Assembly: GCA_026645575.1 (NCBI GenBank)
Contig: JAPKMW010000034.1
Coordinates: forward strand, 28,241-92,240
DNA: 64,000 nt
Direction of reading: 5' to 3'
DNA from: Caldilineaceae bacterium
GTDB lineage: Bacteria; Chloroflexota; Anaerolineae; Caldilineales; Caldilineaceae
Below the pieces are notes generated by a model. That model ran no database searches. It worked only from the letters and a program-made list of their open reading frames with translations, and was not told the DNA's origin. Both the position numbers and the translations under genes were made by a program. This document shows, piece by piece, positions 1 to 7,973 of the stretch (position 1 is its first letter; each line of letters begins with the position of its first letter).

Positions 1-336
1 GCAATTGTCGAGTATACAAAAGCAGATCAAGCCTTTCCTGGTTATGCCGTTGCTGCAATGGAACGTGGCATCGCCTATAATAAGGTTGGGGACTACGACA
101 GAGCTGCCGCTGATTTTACCGAGGCAATCGAATTGGCCTGGTCAGAGGAAGTAGATCAATATTTATGGCGCGGCGATATGTACCACCAAATGGGAGAATA
201 TGAATTGGCGGAAGCTGATTTTACCCATGCGCTTTCTCTGGCGGATACACAACGTGAGCGACAGTGGGTGATTGAAACGGTTGAATGGATTCGGAATAAC
301 CATCAAGACCGCGCCCAAAGCGCAGCCGTTGATTGA
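1..336 (+). CDS. TPR-repeat protein, C-terminal part (5' end outside window)
   Basis: The reading frame is open from the first base of the window, so the Met at 58 is internal and the gene starts upstream. The visible 111 residues contain about two tetratricopeptide repeats with the usual Gly/Tyr/Ala spacing (GIAYNKVGDYDRAAADFTEA and GDMYHQMGEYELAEADFTHA). TPRs are helical hairpins that act as protein-interaction scaffolds. No enzymatic domain is visible in this part, and the upstream part could carry one. The stop is followed within about 35 bases by a terminator-like hairpin. Confidence 0.75.
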   Translation, partial: AIVEYTKADQAFPGYAVAAMERGIAYNKVGDYDRAAADFTEAIELAWSEEVDQYLWRGDMYHQMGEYELAEADFTHALSLADTQRERQWVIETVEWIRNNHQDRAQSAAVD

Positions 337-371
337 CTTTCTATCTCATATATGCGCTCCCAAAAACAAAA

Positions 372-395
372 ACCGGCGCTTATAAAAGCGCCGGT
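372..395 (+). terminator. Terminator-like hairpin after the TPR gene
   Basis: ACCGGCGCTT (372-381) pairs perfectly with AAGCGCCGGT (386-395) around a 4-base loop. It lies 36 bases after the stop codon. No T-run follows, so intrinsic termination is likely but not certain. Confidence 0.55.
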
Positions 396-473
396 CTCTG
401 TCGCCACATGAATGGCTATAGTATAAGGAGGCTAGGTAGGATGCCTTGACCACAAAACGAACAGCGCCCCAAA

Positions 474-590
474 GCAGGGTTGGTTGCATAGCCGGGATCA
501 CAGGAGGAGCGCATCAAGCATAAGGAAGGACCCACAGAGGTAGAAAGAAACTGTTGCGCTCACGGCCTCACCACGGCTATGCAACCCTGC
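474..590. ncRNA. Rod-shaped structured RNA candidate, family not recognised
   Basis: The arm 474-494 pairs with 574-590: 17 base pairs, with only a 4-base bulge (a repeated GGTT). Inside lies a symmetric 12/12-base internal loop (495-506 and 562-573), then a second perfect 7-bp stem (507-513, GAGCGCA, with 555-561, TGCGCTC), then a 41-base apical region. This stem, bubble and stem layout recalls a non-coding RNA such as 6S RNA, but no diagnostic motif of 6S, SRP RNA, RNase P or tmRNA could be matched. The strand cannot be decided because the pairs are Watson-Crick on both strands. It fills much of the 357-base gap between the TPR gene and hoxW. No protein-coding gene is visible there. Confidence 0.45.
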
Positions 591-614
591 ACTAGAGCAG
601 CTATTTGGTTGTGC

Positions 615-641
615 TACGACCCTATTGCGCAGGCGGTCGTA
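615..641. other. Short inverted repeat
   Basis: TACGACC (615-621) pairs with GGTCGTA (635-641) across a 13-base loop. It lies between the rod-shaped structure and the end of hoxW. It could be a weak terminator for either side. Confidence 0.3.
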
Positions 642-693
642 CATCTATAGAATACCAGGAATCGGCCAGGCAGCGTTCAGGCGGGTGGCTAGT

Positions 694-1245
694 CTACCCC
701 CTATCCACCTGACCAGTTACCCGCGCCACTTGTTGCGCTACTGCTGCGACATCCGCTAGATGACCAGCCGTTTTAGTGCTAAAGCCTTCACCCAAGTCAA
801 AGTCATATCCCGGAATCGTCACCAGCCAGGCCGGCGGGCAGACGCCATAGAGCCGTTTGGCATAGAGCAGCAGTGCCGACGGAATGAGATGATGCCCCAA
901 AACCGGCGTACATTGTTGTACATCCACCCGCTGCATTTGAATTTCAAGGGGGTGAGCTTCCGCCGCTGTGTCAAAAAAGCAAACAGCATTCAACATCGGG
1001 TCGGCAATCTCCAATGCCAACTCCGGCGTCAATTGCTGAATGGCAATCAGATCCACCTGCCATCCCTGCGCCTGCAAGAGCGGACACAATTTTTCCGCCA
1101 ACGCCAACCCCGCCCCGTCATCGCGACGTAGGGTGTTGCCATAGGCGATGAAGAGGAGGTGATTGGGTGACTGGGTGATTGGGTATTGGGTATCGGGTAT
1201 TGGTTCACGCAACACGCAACACGCAACACGCTGGGTTACGGTCAT
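694..1245 (-). CDS. hoxW: Hydrogenase maturation protease (HoxW/HupD family)
   Basis: This is the nickel-dependent endopeptidase that clips the C-terminal tail from the hydrogenase large subunit after Ni-Fe insertion. The family core is clear: [17 protein letters not shown] near residues 30-46 (family signature GNxxxxDDG), then FFDTA, and the His-containing [10 protein letters not shown]. The ATG overlaps the stop of hoxH in an ATGA arrangement, which supports this start and translational coupling. Residues about 5-28 are odd: they are encoded by the dispersed intergenic repeat words of this genome, and family members normally begin close to the FIAYGN strand. The last residues (QVDRG) and stop also fall in a repeat word. 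It is the last gene of the hox operon, directly after its likely substrate HoxH. Confidence 0.9.
   Translation of the reverse strand: MTVTQRVACCVLREPIPDTQYPITQSPNHLLFIAYGNTLRRDDGAGLALAEKLCPLLQAQGWQVDLIAIQQLTPELALEIADPMLNAVCFFDTAAEAHPLEIQMQRVDVQQCTPVLGHHLIPSALLLYAKRLYGVCPPAWLVTIPGYDFDLGEGFSTKTAGHLADVAAVAQQVARVTGQVDRG
1160..1240 (-). repeat. Word-type repeat inside the 5' end of hoxW
   Basis: Two word series lie side by side: GATTGGGTGACTGGGTGATT and related GGGTATT words (1160-1203), then three copies of ACACGCA (about 1207-1229). The same words form non-coding inverted repeats elsewhere in the window, but here they are read in frame as hoxW codons. Confidence 0.7.
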
Positions 1246-2687
1246 TTGATCGCCTCATCAAGAATCTGACCATCGCTGCTCAGTAATTGCACATGGAGCG
1301 GCATCTGGCCCACGGCGTGGGTCGAGCAACTGAGACAAGGGTCAAAGGCACGAATGCCATGTTCAATGCGGTTGAGAATGCCTTCACTCAGATGGCCGTT
1401 CTGGATGTAGTTGTCGGCGATCTGACGGACGGTGCGGTTCATCGCCAAGTTGTTTTGGCCAGTGGCGATGATCAGATTTACCTTTTGCAAAATGCCATTG
1501 TCATCGACATGGTATTCGTGGAAAAGGGTGCCGCGCGGCGCTTCACTGACGCCCACGCCCACTCGTTGGTTGACCTCAGCGCGGCTGCGCACATGGCTGT
1601 CGGTGATGGCAGGGTCGGCGACCAGCTCGGCGATCTTTTCCAACCCAAAGAGAATCTCAATCAGGCGGGCATAGTGATAGTGGAAGCTGCTGGTCACTGG
1701 TTTGCCATTGGGGTTAAGCGTGCGGAAGGCAGCCAGCTCGGCATTGGCTTTCGGTGTGTCCGCAAAGGATGCAATGTTCACCCGCGCCAGCGGTCCGACG
1801 CGATACATGCCTTGGCGGTAGGCGACGCCATCGCCATTGAGCGCTTTTTTGTAATAGGGGAATTTCAGGTAGCTCCACGGCTCTACCGCTTCGCCGATGA
1901 TGGTGCGGTAATCTTCGGGCGCTACACCATCTTCGACAATTCGCCCGTCGCTGTCCATGACACGGAGAACGCCGTCGTAATGTTCTAGTCCGCCCTTGGG
2001 GGTGACCAACCCCAGGAAGTAGGAGGGGAAGTCACCATAGCTGTTGATCTCCTGGGTGAAGTTGGGCAGTACATCCTGAAGCAGGCGGAAGGCCAGCCCG
2101 ACGCCGTCCATGGCTTCTGGCAGCATGGCTTCGATCTCCTGGCGCGTCTTGTCGCTCAAGGGTTCGCGCACACCGCCAGGGACGGTCCAGGCTGGGTGAA
2201 TACTTTTCCCACCCAGCATCCGAATCACATCCTGCCCAAATTTGCGCAGTCGAATGCCGGTGCGCGCCACATCGGGATAGGTGTCGATCAAGCCCATGAT
2301 GTTGCGCTTGACCGGATCGCTCTCCATGCCCAGCAGCAGATCAGGGCCGCTCAGGTGGAAGAAGCTTAGGGCATGGCTCTGCACAATTTGCGCCCAGTTC
2401 ATCAACCGGCGCAGCTTGGCCGCCGTCGGCGGGATGCGCACCGAGAGCAAGGCATCGCCAGCCTTGGCCGACGCCATTAGATGGCTGATCGGGCAGATGC
2501 CACAGATGCGCGCCGTAATGCCCGGCATCTCCCAGAAGCTGCGCCCTTCGCAAAACTTTTCAAAGCCACGAAATTCGGTGACATGAAAGCGCGCATCGGC
2601 AACGTGTCCCCTGTCGTCCAGGTGGATGGTTATTTTCGCATGGCCCTCGATCCGGGTGACGGGGTCAATGGTGATTGTGCGTGTCAT
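1242..2687 (-). CDS. hoxH: NAD-reducing [NiFe] hydrogenase large subunit HoxH
   Basis: This is the catalytic subunit of a bidirectional, NAD-coupled cytoplasmic hydrogenase (group 3d type). The N-terminal Ni-Fe ligand motif [10 protein letters not shown] lies near residues 60-69, and the C-terminal motif DPCLSCSTH sits 33 residues from the end. The tail after this His is the piece removed by HoxW. The sequence around the first motif ([17 protein letters not shown]) is typical of HoxH rather than of uptake hydrogenases. An ATG 12 bases further upstream (2699) is in frame, but GAGGGA sits just before the ATG at 2687, giving [16 protein letters not shown], so I prefer 2687. It is downstream of hoxY and overlaps hoxW by 4 bases. 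Length about 481 residues, normal for HoxH. Confidence 0.96.
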   Translation of the reverse strand: MTRTITIDPVTRIEGHAKITIHLDDRGHVADARFHVTEFRGFEKFCEGRSFWEMPGITARICGICPISHLMASAKAGDALLSVRIPPTAAKLRRLMNWAQIVQSHALSFFHLSGPDLLLGMESDPVKRNIMGLIDTYPDVARTGIRLRKFGQDVIRMLGGKSIHPAWTVPGGVREPLSDKTRQEIEAMLPEAMDGVGLAFRLLQDVLPNFTQEINSYGDFPSYFLGLVTPKGGLEHYDGVLRVMDSDGRIVEDGVAPEDYRTIIGEAVEPWSYLKFPYYKKALNGDGVAYRQGMYRVGPLARVNIASFADTPKANAELAAFRTLNPNGKPVTSSFHYHYARLIEILFGLEKIAELVADPAITDSHVRSRAEVNQRVGVGVSEAPRGTLFHEYHVDDNGILQKVNLIIATGQNNLAMNRTVRQIADNYIQNGHLSEGILNRIEHGIRAFDPCLSCSTHAVGQMPLHVQLLSSDGQILDEAIK

Positions 2688-2701
2688 ACGATCCCTCATT
2701 A

Positions 2702-2825
2702 ATAATTCATTGTCAATGGAGAACGGATAATTGTTAATGCCTGCGGCGCCGGGATGTCCACCCTTAGCCGTTCGGCTGAGCTCACGTCGAAGCCATTAAT
2801 TATTTTCCATTCTCCATTCATTATT
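2702..2825. repeat. Inverted repeat between hoxY and hoxH
   Basis: An imperfect long inverted repeat. AATAATTCATTGTCAATGGA and following bases (about 2701-2738) pair with the run around 2794-2825 (CATTAATTATTTTCCATTCT onward). The apical region contains a second small palindrome, TAGCCGTTCGGCTGA. It fills the whole hoxY-hoxH gap. It could be a stability or attenuation hairpin in the operon mRNA. Confidence 0.6.
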
Positions 2826-2827
2826 CC

Positions 2828-3376
2828 TTAGCCAAACCGCCGCATCTCTGGCGGCAACGCCACTGTTTCGCCCTTTAGCAGTGCGCCGACTGCGGCCCAA
2901 ATGCGTTGGGGGTCGGGCGGGCAGCCGGGGATAAAAGCATCGACCGGGATTAATTGGTGCAACGGCAAGACCCGTGGCAACAGCGCCGGCATCACCCGAT
3001 CTGCTTCGCCACCGCGTGGTTCCTTGCCGGGACCTTCGTGGTAGACCGCGGTCAATAGATCATCGAGCGGCAACATGTTGCGCAGACTGGTGACATTGCC
3101 GGTAACGGCGCAATCGCCAAAGCTGACCACAATTTTGCTGTGGGCGCGAATTTCTTTGGCTAACTCCACATGGTCAATATTCGCCACTGCGCCCTCGACC
3201 AGGGTCACATCGACATCGTTGGGAAAATGTTTGGCATCGGCAATCGGACTGTAGACCAGTTCCACCTTGCCCGCCAGATCGACCAGCGCTTCGTCTAAAT
3301 CTAAAAAACTCATGTGACAGCCGGAACAGCCACCCAACCAAGCTGTTGCCAGACGGATTTTTTTCTCGTCACCCAT
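2828..3376 (-). CDS. hoxY: NAD-reducing [NiFe] hydrogenase small subunit HoxY
   Basis: This subunit carries one proximal [4Fe-4S] cluster between the Ni-Fe site of HoxH and the diaphorase part. The four ligand cysteines are visible at about residues 17, 20, 89 and 152 ([26 protein letters not shown]). At 182 residues it matches the short HoxY form, without the extra clusters of uptake-type small subunits. The frame is open 26 codons further upstream, but that part is encoded by the 3419-3474 repeat. AAAGGAC lies 7 bases before the ATG at 3376, so translation should begin there with [16 protein letters not shown]. Confidence 0.95.
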   Translation of the reverse strand: MGDEKKIRLATAWLGGCSGCHMSFLDLDEALVDLAGKVELVYSPIADAKHFPNDVDVTLVEGAVANIDHVELAKEIRAHSKIVVSFGDCAVTGNVTSLRNMLPLDDLLTAVYHEGPGKEPRGGEADRVMPALLPRVLPLHQLIPVDAFIPGCPPDPQRIWAAVGALLKGETVALPPEMRRFG

Positions 3377-3418
3377 GATTTTGTCCTTTTCGTGTTGCGT
3401 GCTTCGTGTCGCGTGAAC

Positions 3419-3474
3419 CGTAGTAAAGACTTTAGTCTTTCCCCGGTAGCCCAAAGACTAAAGTCTTTACTACG
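3419..3474. repeat. Perfect 22-bp inverted repeat between hoxU and hoxY
   Basis: The arms 3419-3440 and 3453-3474 are perfect reverse complements with a 12-base loop. Each arm itself contains the palindrome AAAGACTTTAGTCTTT, so alternative folds exist. The flanking bases repeat other words (GCCACCTGCTACCT and CGTGTTGCGTGCTTCGTGTC). There is no T-run, so a processing, stability or attenuation element is more likely than a simple terminator. Confidence 0.7.
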
Positions 3475-3504
3475 ATTTACTTGCCACCTGCTACCTGCCA
3501 CTTG

Positions 3505-4221
3505 CTACCGTGTCCACTCATGCTGTTCGCGCCCGCGCACGATCCATTGCAGGAAGTCGCGTTGTTTTTCCATTTCGGCAACGGTAGAACCTTTGTCTAC
3601 CAGGGCGCCGGTGGGGCAGACCTGAACACATTTGCCACAACTAGTGCAGCTTTCGCTGGTTCCCCACGGCTGATTCAGGTCGCAGATAATGCGGCTGTTG
3701 ACACCGCGGCCCATAATGTCCCACACATGGGCGCCTTCCACTTCGTCGCAGACGCGCACACAGCGGGTGCAAAGGATACAGCGGTTTTGATCCAGCACAA
3801 AGCGTTCATGGCTGGCATCCATCGCCAGTTTGGGGGTGAGATAGTCATAGCGGACATGATCCATACCGGCCTGGGTCGCCTGCCATTGCAATTCACAGTT
3901 GCCATTCATAACACAGATGGCGCAAACATGATTGCGCTCGGCAAAGAGTAATTCCAGGATCATTTTGCGATATTCGATCAGCCGAGGTGTATGGGTCTTG
4001 ACCACCATGCCCTCTTGCACCGGCGTGACACAGGCGGCAAAAAGTTTATTGCTGCCCTCCACCTCGACCATGCAAAGCCGGCACGCACCCCGATCACTCA
4101 GCCCTTCCAGGTGGCAGAGCGTTGGTATCTCTATTTTCTGCTCGCGCAGCACTTCCAGCAACGTCTCACCTTCCCGTGCGCTGACCAGTTCGCCATTGAT
4201 GGTTAGGGTTACGACTGACAT
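3505..4221 (-). CDS. hoxU: Hydrogenase diaphorase iron-sulfur subunit HoxU
   Basis: An electron-wire subunit related to the N-terminal part of complex I NuoG. Ligands are visible for a plant-type [2Fe-2S] cluster (C36, C47, C50, C64), a His/Cys-ligated [4Fe-4S] cluster (H98, C100, C103, C109), and a C-terminal 2x[4Fe-4S] ferredoxin module (C148/151/154/158 and C192/195/198/202). At 238 residues it matches the HoxU family. It links HoxF (flavin and NAD) to HoxY. Gene order hoxE-F-U-Y-H is the standard bidirectional hydrogenase order. The start [10 protein letters not shown] is the usual family N-terminus. Confidence 0.95.
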   Translation of the reverse strand: MSVVTLTINGELVSAREGETLLEVLREQKIEIPTLCHLEGLSDRGACRLCMVEVEGSNKLFAACVTPVQEGMVVKTHTPRLIEYRKMILELLFAERNHVCAICVMNGNCELQWQATQAGMDHVRYDYLTPKLAMDASHERFVLDQNRCILCTRCVRVCDEVEGAHVWDIMGRGVNSRIICDLNQPWGTSESCTSCGKCVQVCPTGALVDKGSTVAEMEKQRDFLQWIVRGREQHEWTR

Positions 4222-4240
4222 TGGATTATTCCTTGTATTT

Positions 4241-4310
4241 GGTGGTAGACAGGTGGCTAACGACCTATTTCCCTGTGTACCTATTTCCCTGTATACCTGT
4301 CTACCTATCT
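4241..4310. repeat. Inverted repeat of GTAGACAGGTAG words between hoxF and hoxU
   Basis: GGTAGACAGGT (4244-4254) is complementary to ACCTGTCTACC (4295-4305), with repeated CCTATTTCCCTGT and CTATCTAC words between and after. The stop codon of hoxF and its last residues (LVDR) are read from this word series on the minus strand. The same words recur at 690-712 and 12891-12964. Confidence 0.65.
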
Positions 4311-5985
4311 ACCTATCTACCAATTCCAACACCGGCACTTCCGTCATTTTGCAAACGCCGGCCGGGCAGTGATGGTCGCGGATGTGCGCTTCATATTCGT
4401 CGCGGAAATAGCGCAAGGTGCTGAGGACCGGGTTGGGGGCCGATTGGCCCAAGCCACAGAGACTGGTTTCGCTGACCAGGGGGCAAAGCCCTTGCAACCG
4501 CTCTAAGTCGGCATCAGTCGCGCTGCCGTTGGTGATGCGTTCGAGAATGCGGTGCATCTGCACCGTGCCGACGCGACAAGGAACACATTTGCCGCAGCTT
4601 TCATCCATGCAAAATTCCATAAAATATTTGGCGACATCAGGCATGCAACTGTGTTCATCCATGATGATCAAGCCGCCCGACCCCATGATCGAACCAAGCG
4701 CTTTCAAACTTTCGTAATCGACCGGTGTATCAAGATGGGCCGCCGGAATACAGCCGCCGCTCGGGCCGCCGGTCTGCGCTGCTTTGAATGGGATGTCATC
4801 CGGAATGCCGCCGCCGATGTCAAAGATGATATCGCGTAGTTTGATGCCGATGGGAACTTCGATCAACCCGGTGTTACGCACCTTGCCGGCCAGGGCAAAG
4901 ACCTTGGTGCCTTTGCTCTTTTCCGTGCCGATGGCGGAATACCAGTCGGCGCCGCGCAACATGATCGGCGCAATGCTGCCAAAGGTTTCGACATTGTTGA
5001 TCAACGTCGGCTTGCCCCAGAGGCCGCTTTGGGCGGGGTAGGGCGGGCGGGGCACCGGTTGGCCCCGTTTGCCCATGATCGACGCCATCAACGCCGTCTC
5101 TTCGCCGCAGACAAAGGCGCCGGCGCCGATACGCACATCAATGCGGAAGCTGAAGTTGCTATCCAGCACACGGCTGCCGAGAAGTCCTTGCCGTTCGGCG
5201 GCGCGAATGGCTTTTTCCAGGCGACGAGCGGCAATCGGATATTCGCCACGTACATAGACAAAGCCCTGGTCGGCGCCAACGGCATAGCCGGCAATCGCCA
5301 TGCCTTCCAAGACACGGTGTGGGTCGGATTCCATCAAGGTGCGATCCATGTAGGCGCCAGGATCGCCTTCGTCACCGTTGGCAACGACATATTTTTTGTC
5401 GGATTGCGCTTTTTTCACCAGTTGCCATTTCAACCCGGTGGGATAACCGGCGCCGCCACGTCCACGCAGCCCACTGCGCACCAGTTCGTTACAAACTTCG
5501 TCGGGGGTCATGTCATGTAAGACTTTGGCAAGGGCAGAGTAGGCGCCGTGGGCAACGGCATCCTCCAGGCGTTCGGGGTCGATCACGCCGCTGTTGGACA
5601 AAACAACCTTCGTCTGGCGGGCGAAAAAGGGCATTTCGGGCGACAAGGCGTGATCCGGCAGCGGCTCACGTTCCTGTAAGTGGCGCTCGACCAGCGTAAC
5701 GGCCATGTCAGCCGTTACGCGTTCATAGATGATCGGCTCCTCTTCACCGGCAATTTCCAGCGTCACCATCGGGCCACGACTGCATGGCCCCATACAGCCG
5801 GTGGGTACAACGGCAATTTCACTGCGCAGGTCCCGTTCTTTGACCAGAGTTTCAATCGCTTGTTGCACAGCGGCGCCGCCGGAAGCAATGCAAGGGGTGC
5901 TGGCGCAGCACAAGATACGACAACGGAATTGCGCCTGTTTGTCTTCTTCCCGTTGGGCCATGGTTTGCAGTTCAAGCTGGTTCAT
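4309..5985 (-). CDS. hoxF: Hydrogenase diaphorase subunit HoxF (NADH/FMN/Fe-S)
   Basis: This is the NAD(H)-binding diaphorase subunit, homologous to NuoF with a NuoE-like thioredoxin-fold [2Fe-2S] domain at the N-terminus (Cys around residues 27, 32, 64 and 68). The core has [14 protein letters not shown] and [12 protein letters not shown] (FMN/NADH site) and the C-terminal cluster motif SCGKCVPCR. Upstream in-frame Met codons exist, but AGGAGG sits 6 bases before the ATG at 5985 (MNQLELQ). This gives 558 residues and a 14-base overlap with hoxE, consistent with coupling. The C-terminus ends inside a repeat word. Confidence 0.95.
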   Translation of the reverse strand: MNQLELQTMAQREEDKQAQFRCRILCCASTPCIASGGAAVQQAIETLVKERDLRSEIAVVPTGCMGPCSRGPMVTLEIAGEEEPIIYERVTADMAVTLVERHLQEREPLPDHALSPEMPFFARQTKVVLSNSGVIDPERLEDAVAHGAYSALAKVLHDMTPDEVCNELVRSGLRGRGGAGYPTGLKWQLVKKAQSDKKYVVANGDEGDPGAYMDRTLMESDPHRVLEGMAIAGYAVGADQGFVYVRGEYPIAARRLEKAIRAAERQGLLGSRVLDSNFSFRIDVRIGAGAFVCGEETALMASIMGKRGQPVPRPPYPAQSGLWGKPTLINNVETFGSIAPIMLRGADWYSAIGTEKSKGTKVFALAGKVRNTGLIEVPIGIKLRDIIFDIGGGIPDDIPFKAAQTGGPSGGCIPAAHLDTPVDYESLKALGSIMGSGGLIIMDEHSCMPDVAKYFMEFCMDESCGKCVPCRVGTVQMHRILERITNGSATDADLERLQGLCPLVSETSLCGLGQSAPNPVLSTLRYFRDEYEAHIRDHHCPAGVCKMTEVPVLELVDR

Positions 5986-6703
5986 GGACATCCTCCTCTG
6001 GCGCGATCTCCGGGGCGATCTCTGGGGCAGCAGCACCATTGGTTGCGCCAGCAAGCTTGCCACGCAACCGGGCTTTTACCTTTTCAATAACCGACTCCGG
6101 CACTTCACGCCCCAACACTTCGCCATCCAGCACGAGGACTGGCGCCAGGCCACAACTGCCCAAACAGCGGGCCGCAGAAATACTGAGCTTGTTGTCCGGC
6201 GTCGTCTGCCCCGGTTCGATGCCAAATTCAGCGCGCAACGCGTCCACAATTTCAGCAGCGCGTTTCACATAACAGGCCGTGCCTAAACAGACCACACAGT
6301 TATGTTCACCCTGCGGTTTTAGCGTGAAGAAATGGTAAAAGGTCGCCACACCATAGACCCAACTGAGCGGCAGCCGCAACTGGCGCGCCACATAGATCAG
6401 CAGATCATCTTCCAGAAAGCCAAAGGTTTCCTGCGCCGTATGCAACACTTCAATCAGCGCGTCCTGTTGATATTGAAAGCGCTGGAGGGTGCGATCCACC
6501 AACTTGAAGCGCGGGTCGCCGCTGGGGTGGGGAATATCGGCCTTGCGAGCAGGACGGGGGGTCTCGGCTTTGCTGCTCGCCCGCACTTTCTCCGGTTGCG
6601 CTGGGGGTGGCGCTTTTTCGACGGGGGCATTGTTGGGGGCAGCAGCTTTATTCGCCGCCGTGCGTGCCTTGGCCCGCTCTTTGAGTTCAGCCAATGACGC
6701 CAT
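5972..6703 (-). CDS. hoxE: Hydrogenase diaphorase subunit HoxE (NuoE-like)
   Basis: A thioredoxin-fold [2Fe-2S] subunit that attaches to HoxFU and completes a pentameric HoxEFUYH enzyme. Cluster ligands are visible as VCLGTACYV and [10 protein letters not shown] near residues 140-185. At 243 residues it is longer than usual because of a low-complexity Ala/Pro/Lys-rich N-terminal extension (about residues 15-60) and a [11 protein letters not shown] tail. AGGAGA lies 8 bases before the ATG. It is first of the hox genes and is preceded, on the same strand, by the dihydroorotate-dehydrogenase-like gene. Confidence 0.94.
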   Translation of the reverse strand: MASLAELKERAKARTAANKAAAPNNAPVEKAPPPAQPEKVRASSKAETPRPARKADIPHPSGDPRFKLVDRTLQRFQYQQDALIEVLHTAQETFGFLEDDLLIYVARQLRLPLSWVYGVATFYHFFTLKPQGEHNCVVCLGTACYVKRAAEIVDALRAEFGIEPGQTTPDNKLSISAARCLGSCGLAPVLVLDGEVLGREVPESVIEKVKARLRGKLAGATNGAAAPEIAPEIAPEEDVHEPA

Positions 6704-6738
6704 AATAATTTCTCCTACTGTGTCGATTTATGTGTTTG

Positions 6739-6810
6739 GTATTGGATATTAGGTATTAGGTATTAACCTGATTTAGAAGGCCAATATCTAATATCCAATA
6801 TCTAATACCT
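6739..6810. repeat. TATTGGATATTAGG word inverted repeat
   Basis: Tandem words ATTGGATATTAGGTATT on one side and AATATCTAATATCCAATATC on the other form an A/T-rich hairpin in the gap between hoxE and the upstream gene. It begins right after the upstream stop codon. The same words recur at 7857, 24844, 59630 and 60206. Confidence 0.7.
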
Positions 6811-6811
6811 C

Positions 6812-7828
6812 TTAATAAACTAACATCCGCACCGGGTCGGGGCGCCAGGATTGGAGCATCTTGATATAGTTGGCGCGGACATAAGCGTCGGGGGTGGCGA
6901 CATTGAGTTGGCTCATACTGCCGCGCATCTGCGCCACGGATTCATACTCGTGGTCTTCCATCCAGCTTTTGAGATCAGCGCGCATCTCGCCGATGCGTTT
7001 AACGCCATTGCGCAAGAGTTCGGAGGCCAGCATGGTAACGGTGGCGCCGGACATGATCGCTTTGATCACATCAATGTGACTGTGAACGCCGCTGGTGATC
7101 GCCATATCGGCCTCAATGCGTCCATACAGAACGGCCACCCAGCGCAGGGGTAAGCGCATCTCGTGGGCGCTGCTCAGAACCAGGTTGGGGGTCACTTCCA
7201 GCGTTTCCAGGTCGAGATCGGGCTGATAGAAGCGGTTGAAAAGCACCAACGCATCAGCGCCAGCATTACACAAACGCGCCGCCATATTGGCAAAGGCGCT
7301 AAAATAGGGGCCAACTTTCACGGCCACGGGAATCGAAACGCTCCCTTTGACCGTGCGCACAATGTCGAGATAGACCTGCTCGACGGTGGCGCTGTCCATC
7401 GCCGGGTCAACCGGGATGTAATAGATGTTCAGTTCCAGCCCATCGGCGCCCGCCTCTTCCATCAGTTTGGCATACTCAATCCAGCCGCCGCTTGAGGCGC
7501 CATTGAGGCTGGCGATAATCGGAATATCGGTCGCCGCTTTCGCCGCGCTGATCAACTCCAGATAGCTATGCGGCCCGACGTTGTAGCGCTGCATCTCCGG
7601 GAAGTAATCCAGCGCTTCGGCATAGCTGTGCGAACCATAGCTCAAGTAGTGATCCAGCAAGTGGCTTTCCCCCTCAATCTGCTCTTCAAAGAGCGAGTGC
7701 ATCACCACTGCCGCCGCGCCGGCATCTTCCATCCGCCGAATGCCATCGAGTGTATAAGAAAGTGGCGAGGCCGACGGAACAAGCGGATGCGCCAGTTGCA
7801 GCCCCATGTAGGTTGTACGTAAATCCAT
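6812..7828 (-). CDS. Dihydroorotate dehydrogenase-like flavoprotein
   Basis: A TIM-barrel protein of the dihydroorotate/dihydropyrimidine dehydrogenase superfamily (338 residues). The barrel start [20 protein letters not shown], the phosphate/FMN-side segment [19 protein letters not shown] and [10 protein letters not shown] fit the family. The usual pyrimidine-binding active-site signature is not obvious, so pyrimidine synthesis should not be assumed. It sits between PFOR and hoxE on the same strand, and homologues are often annotated beside PFOR, so a redox role linked to ferredoxin is possible (inference). TAAGGAG lies 7-8 bases before the ATG. Confidence 0.85.
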   Translation of the reverse strand: MDLRTTYMGLQLAHPLVPSASPLSYTLDGIRRMEDAGAAAVVMHSLFEEQIEGESHLLDHYLSYGSHSYAEALDYFPEMQRYNVGPHSYLELISAAKAATDIPIIASLNGASSGGWIEYAKLMEEAGADGLELNIYYIPVDPAMDSATVEQVYLDIVRTVKGSVSIPVAVKVGPYFSAFANMAARLCNAGADALVLFNRFYQPDLDLETLEVTPNLVLSSAHEMRLPLRWVAVLYGRIEADMAITSGVHSHIDVIKAIMSGATVTMLASELLRNGVKRIGEMRADLKSWMEDHEYESVAQMRGSMSQLNVATPDAYVRANYIKMLQSWRPDPVRMLVY

Positions 7829-7856
7829 CGGTTCGCTCCTTAGTGATAAAAAGGTG

Positions 7857-7969
7857 TTGGGTATTGGATATTAGGTATTGGATATTAGGTATTGGATATT
7901 TGTTGACTACGTTTGTGATTACAACAAATACCTACTATCTAATATCCAAATATCTAGCATCTACTATTC
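7857..7969. repeat. Long TATTGGATATTAGG word inverted repeat after PFOR
   Basis: At least three tandem words (GGTATTGGATATTA) from 7857 to about 7902 face the complementary series TACTATCTAATATCCAAATA onward (to 7969). The spacer of about 30 bases contains TTGTTGACTACG and TGATTACAACAA. The element starts 4 bases after the PFOR stop and fills the gap. Confidence 0.7.
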
Positions 7970-7973
7970 CAAA

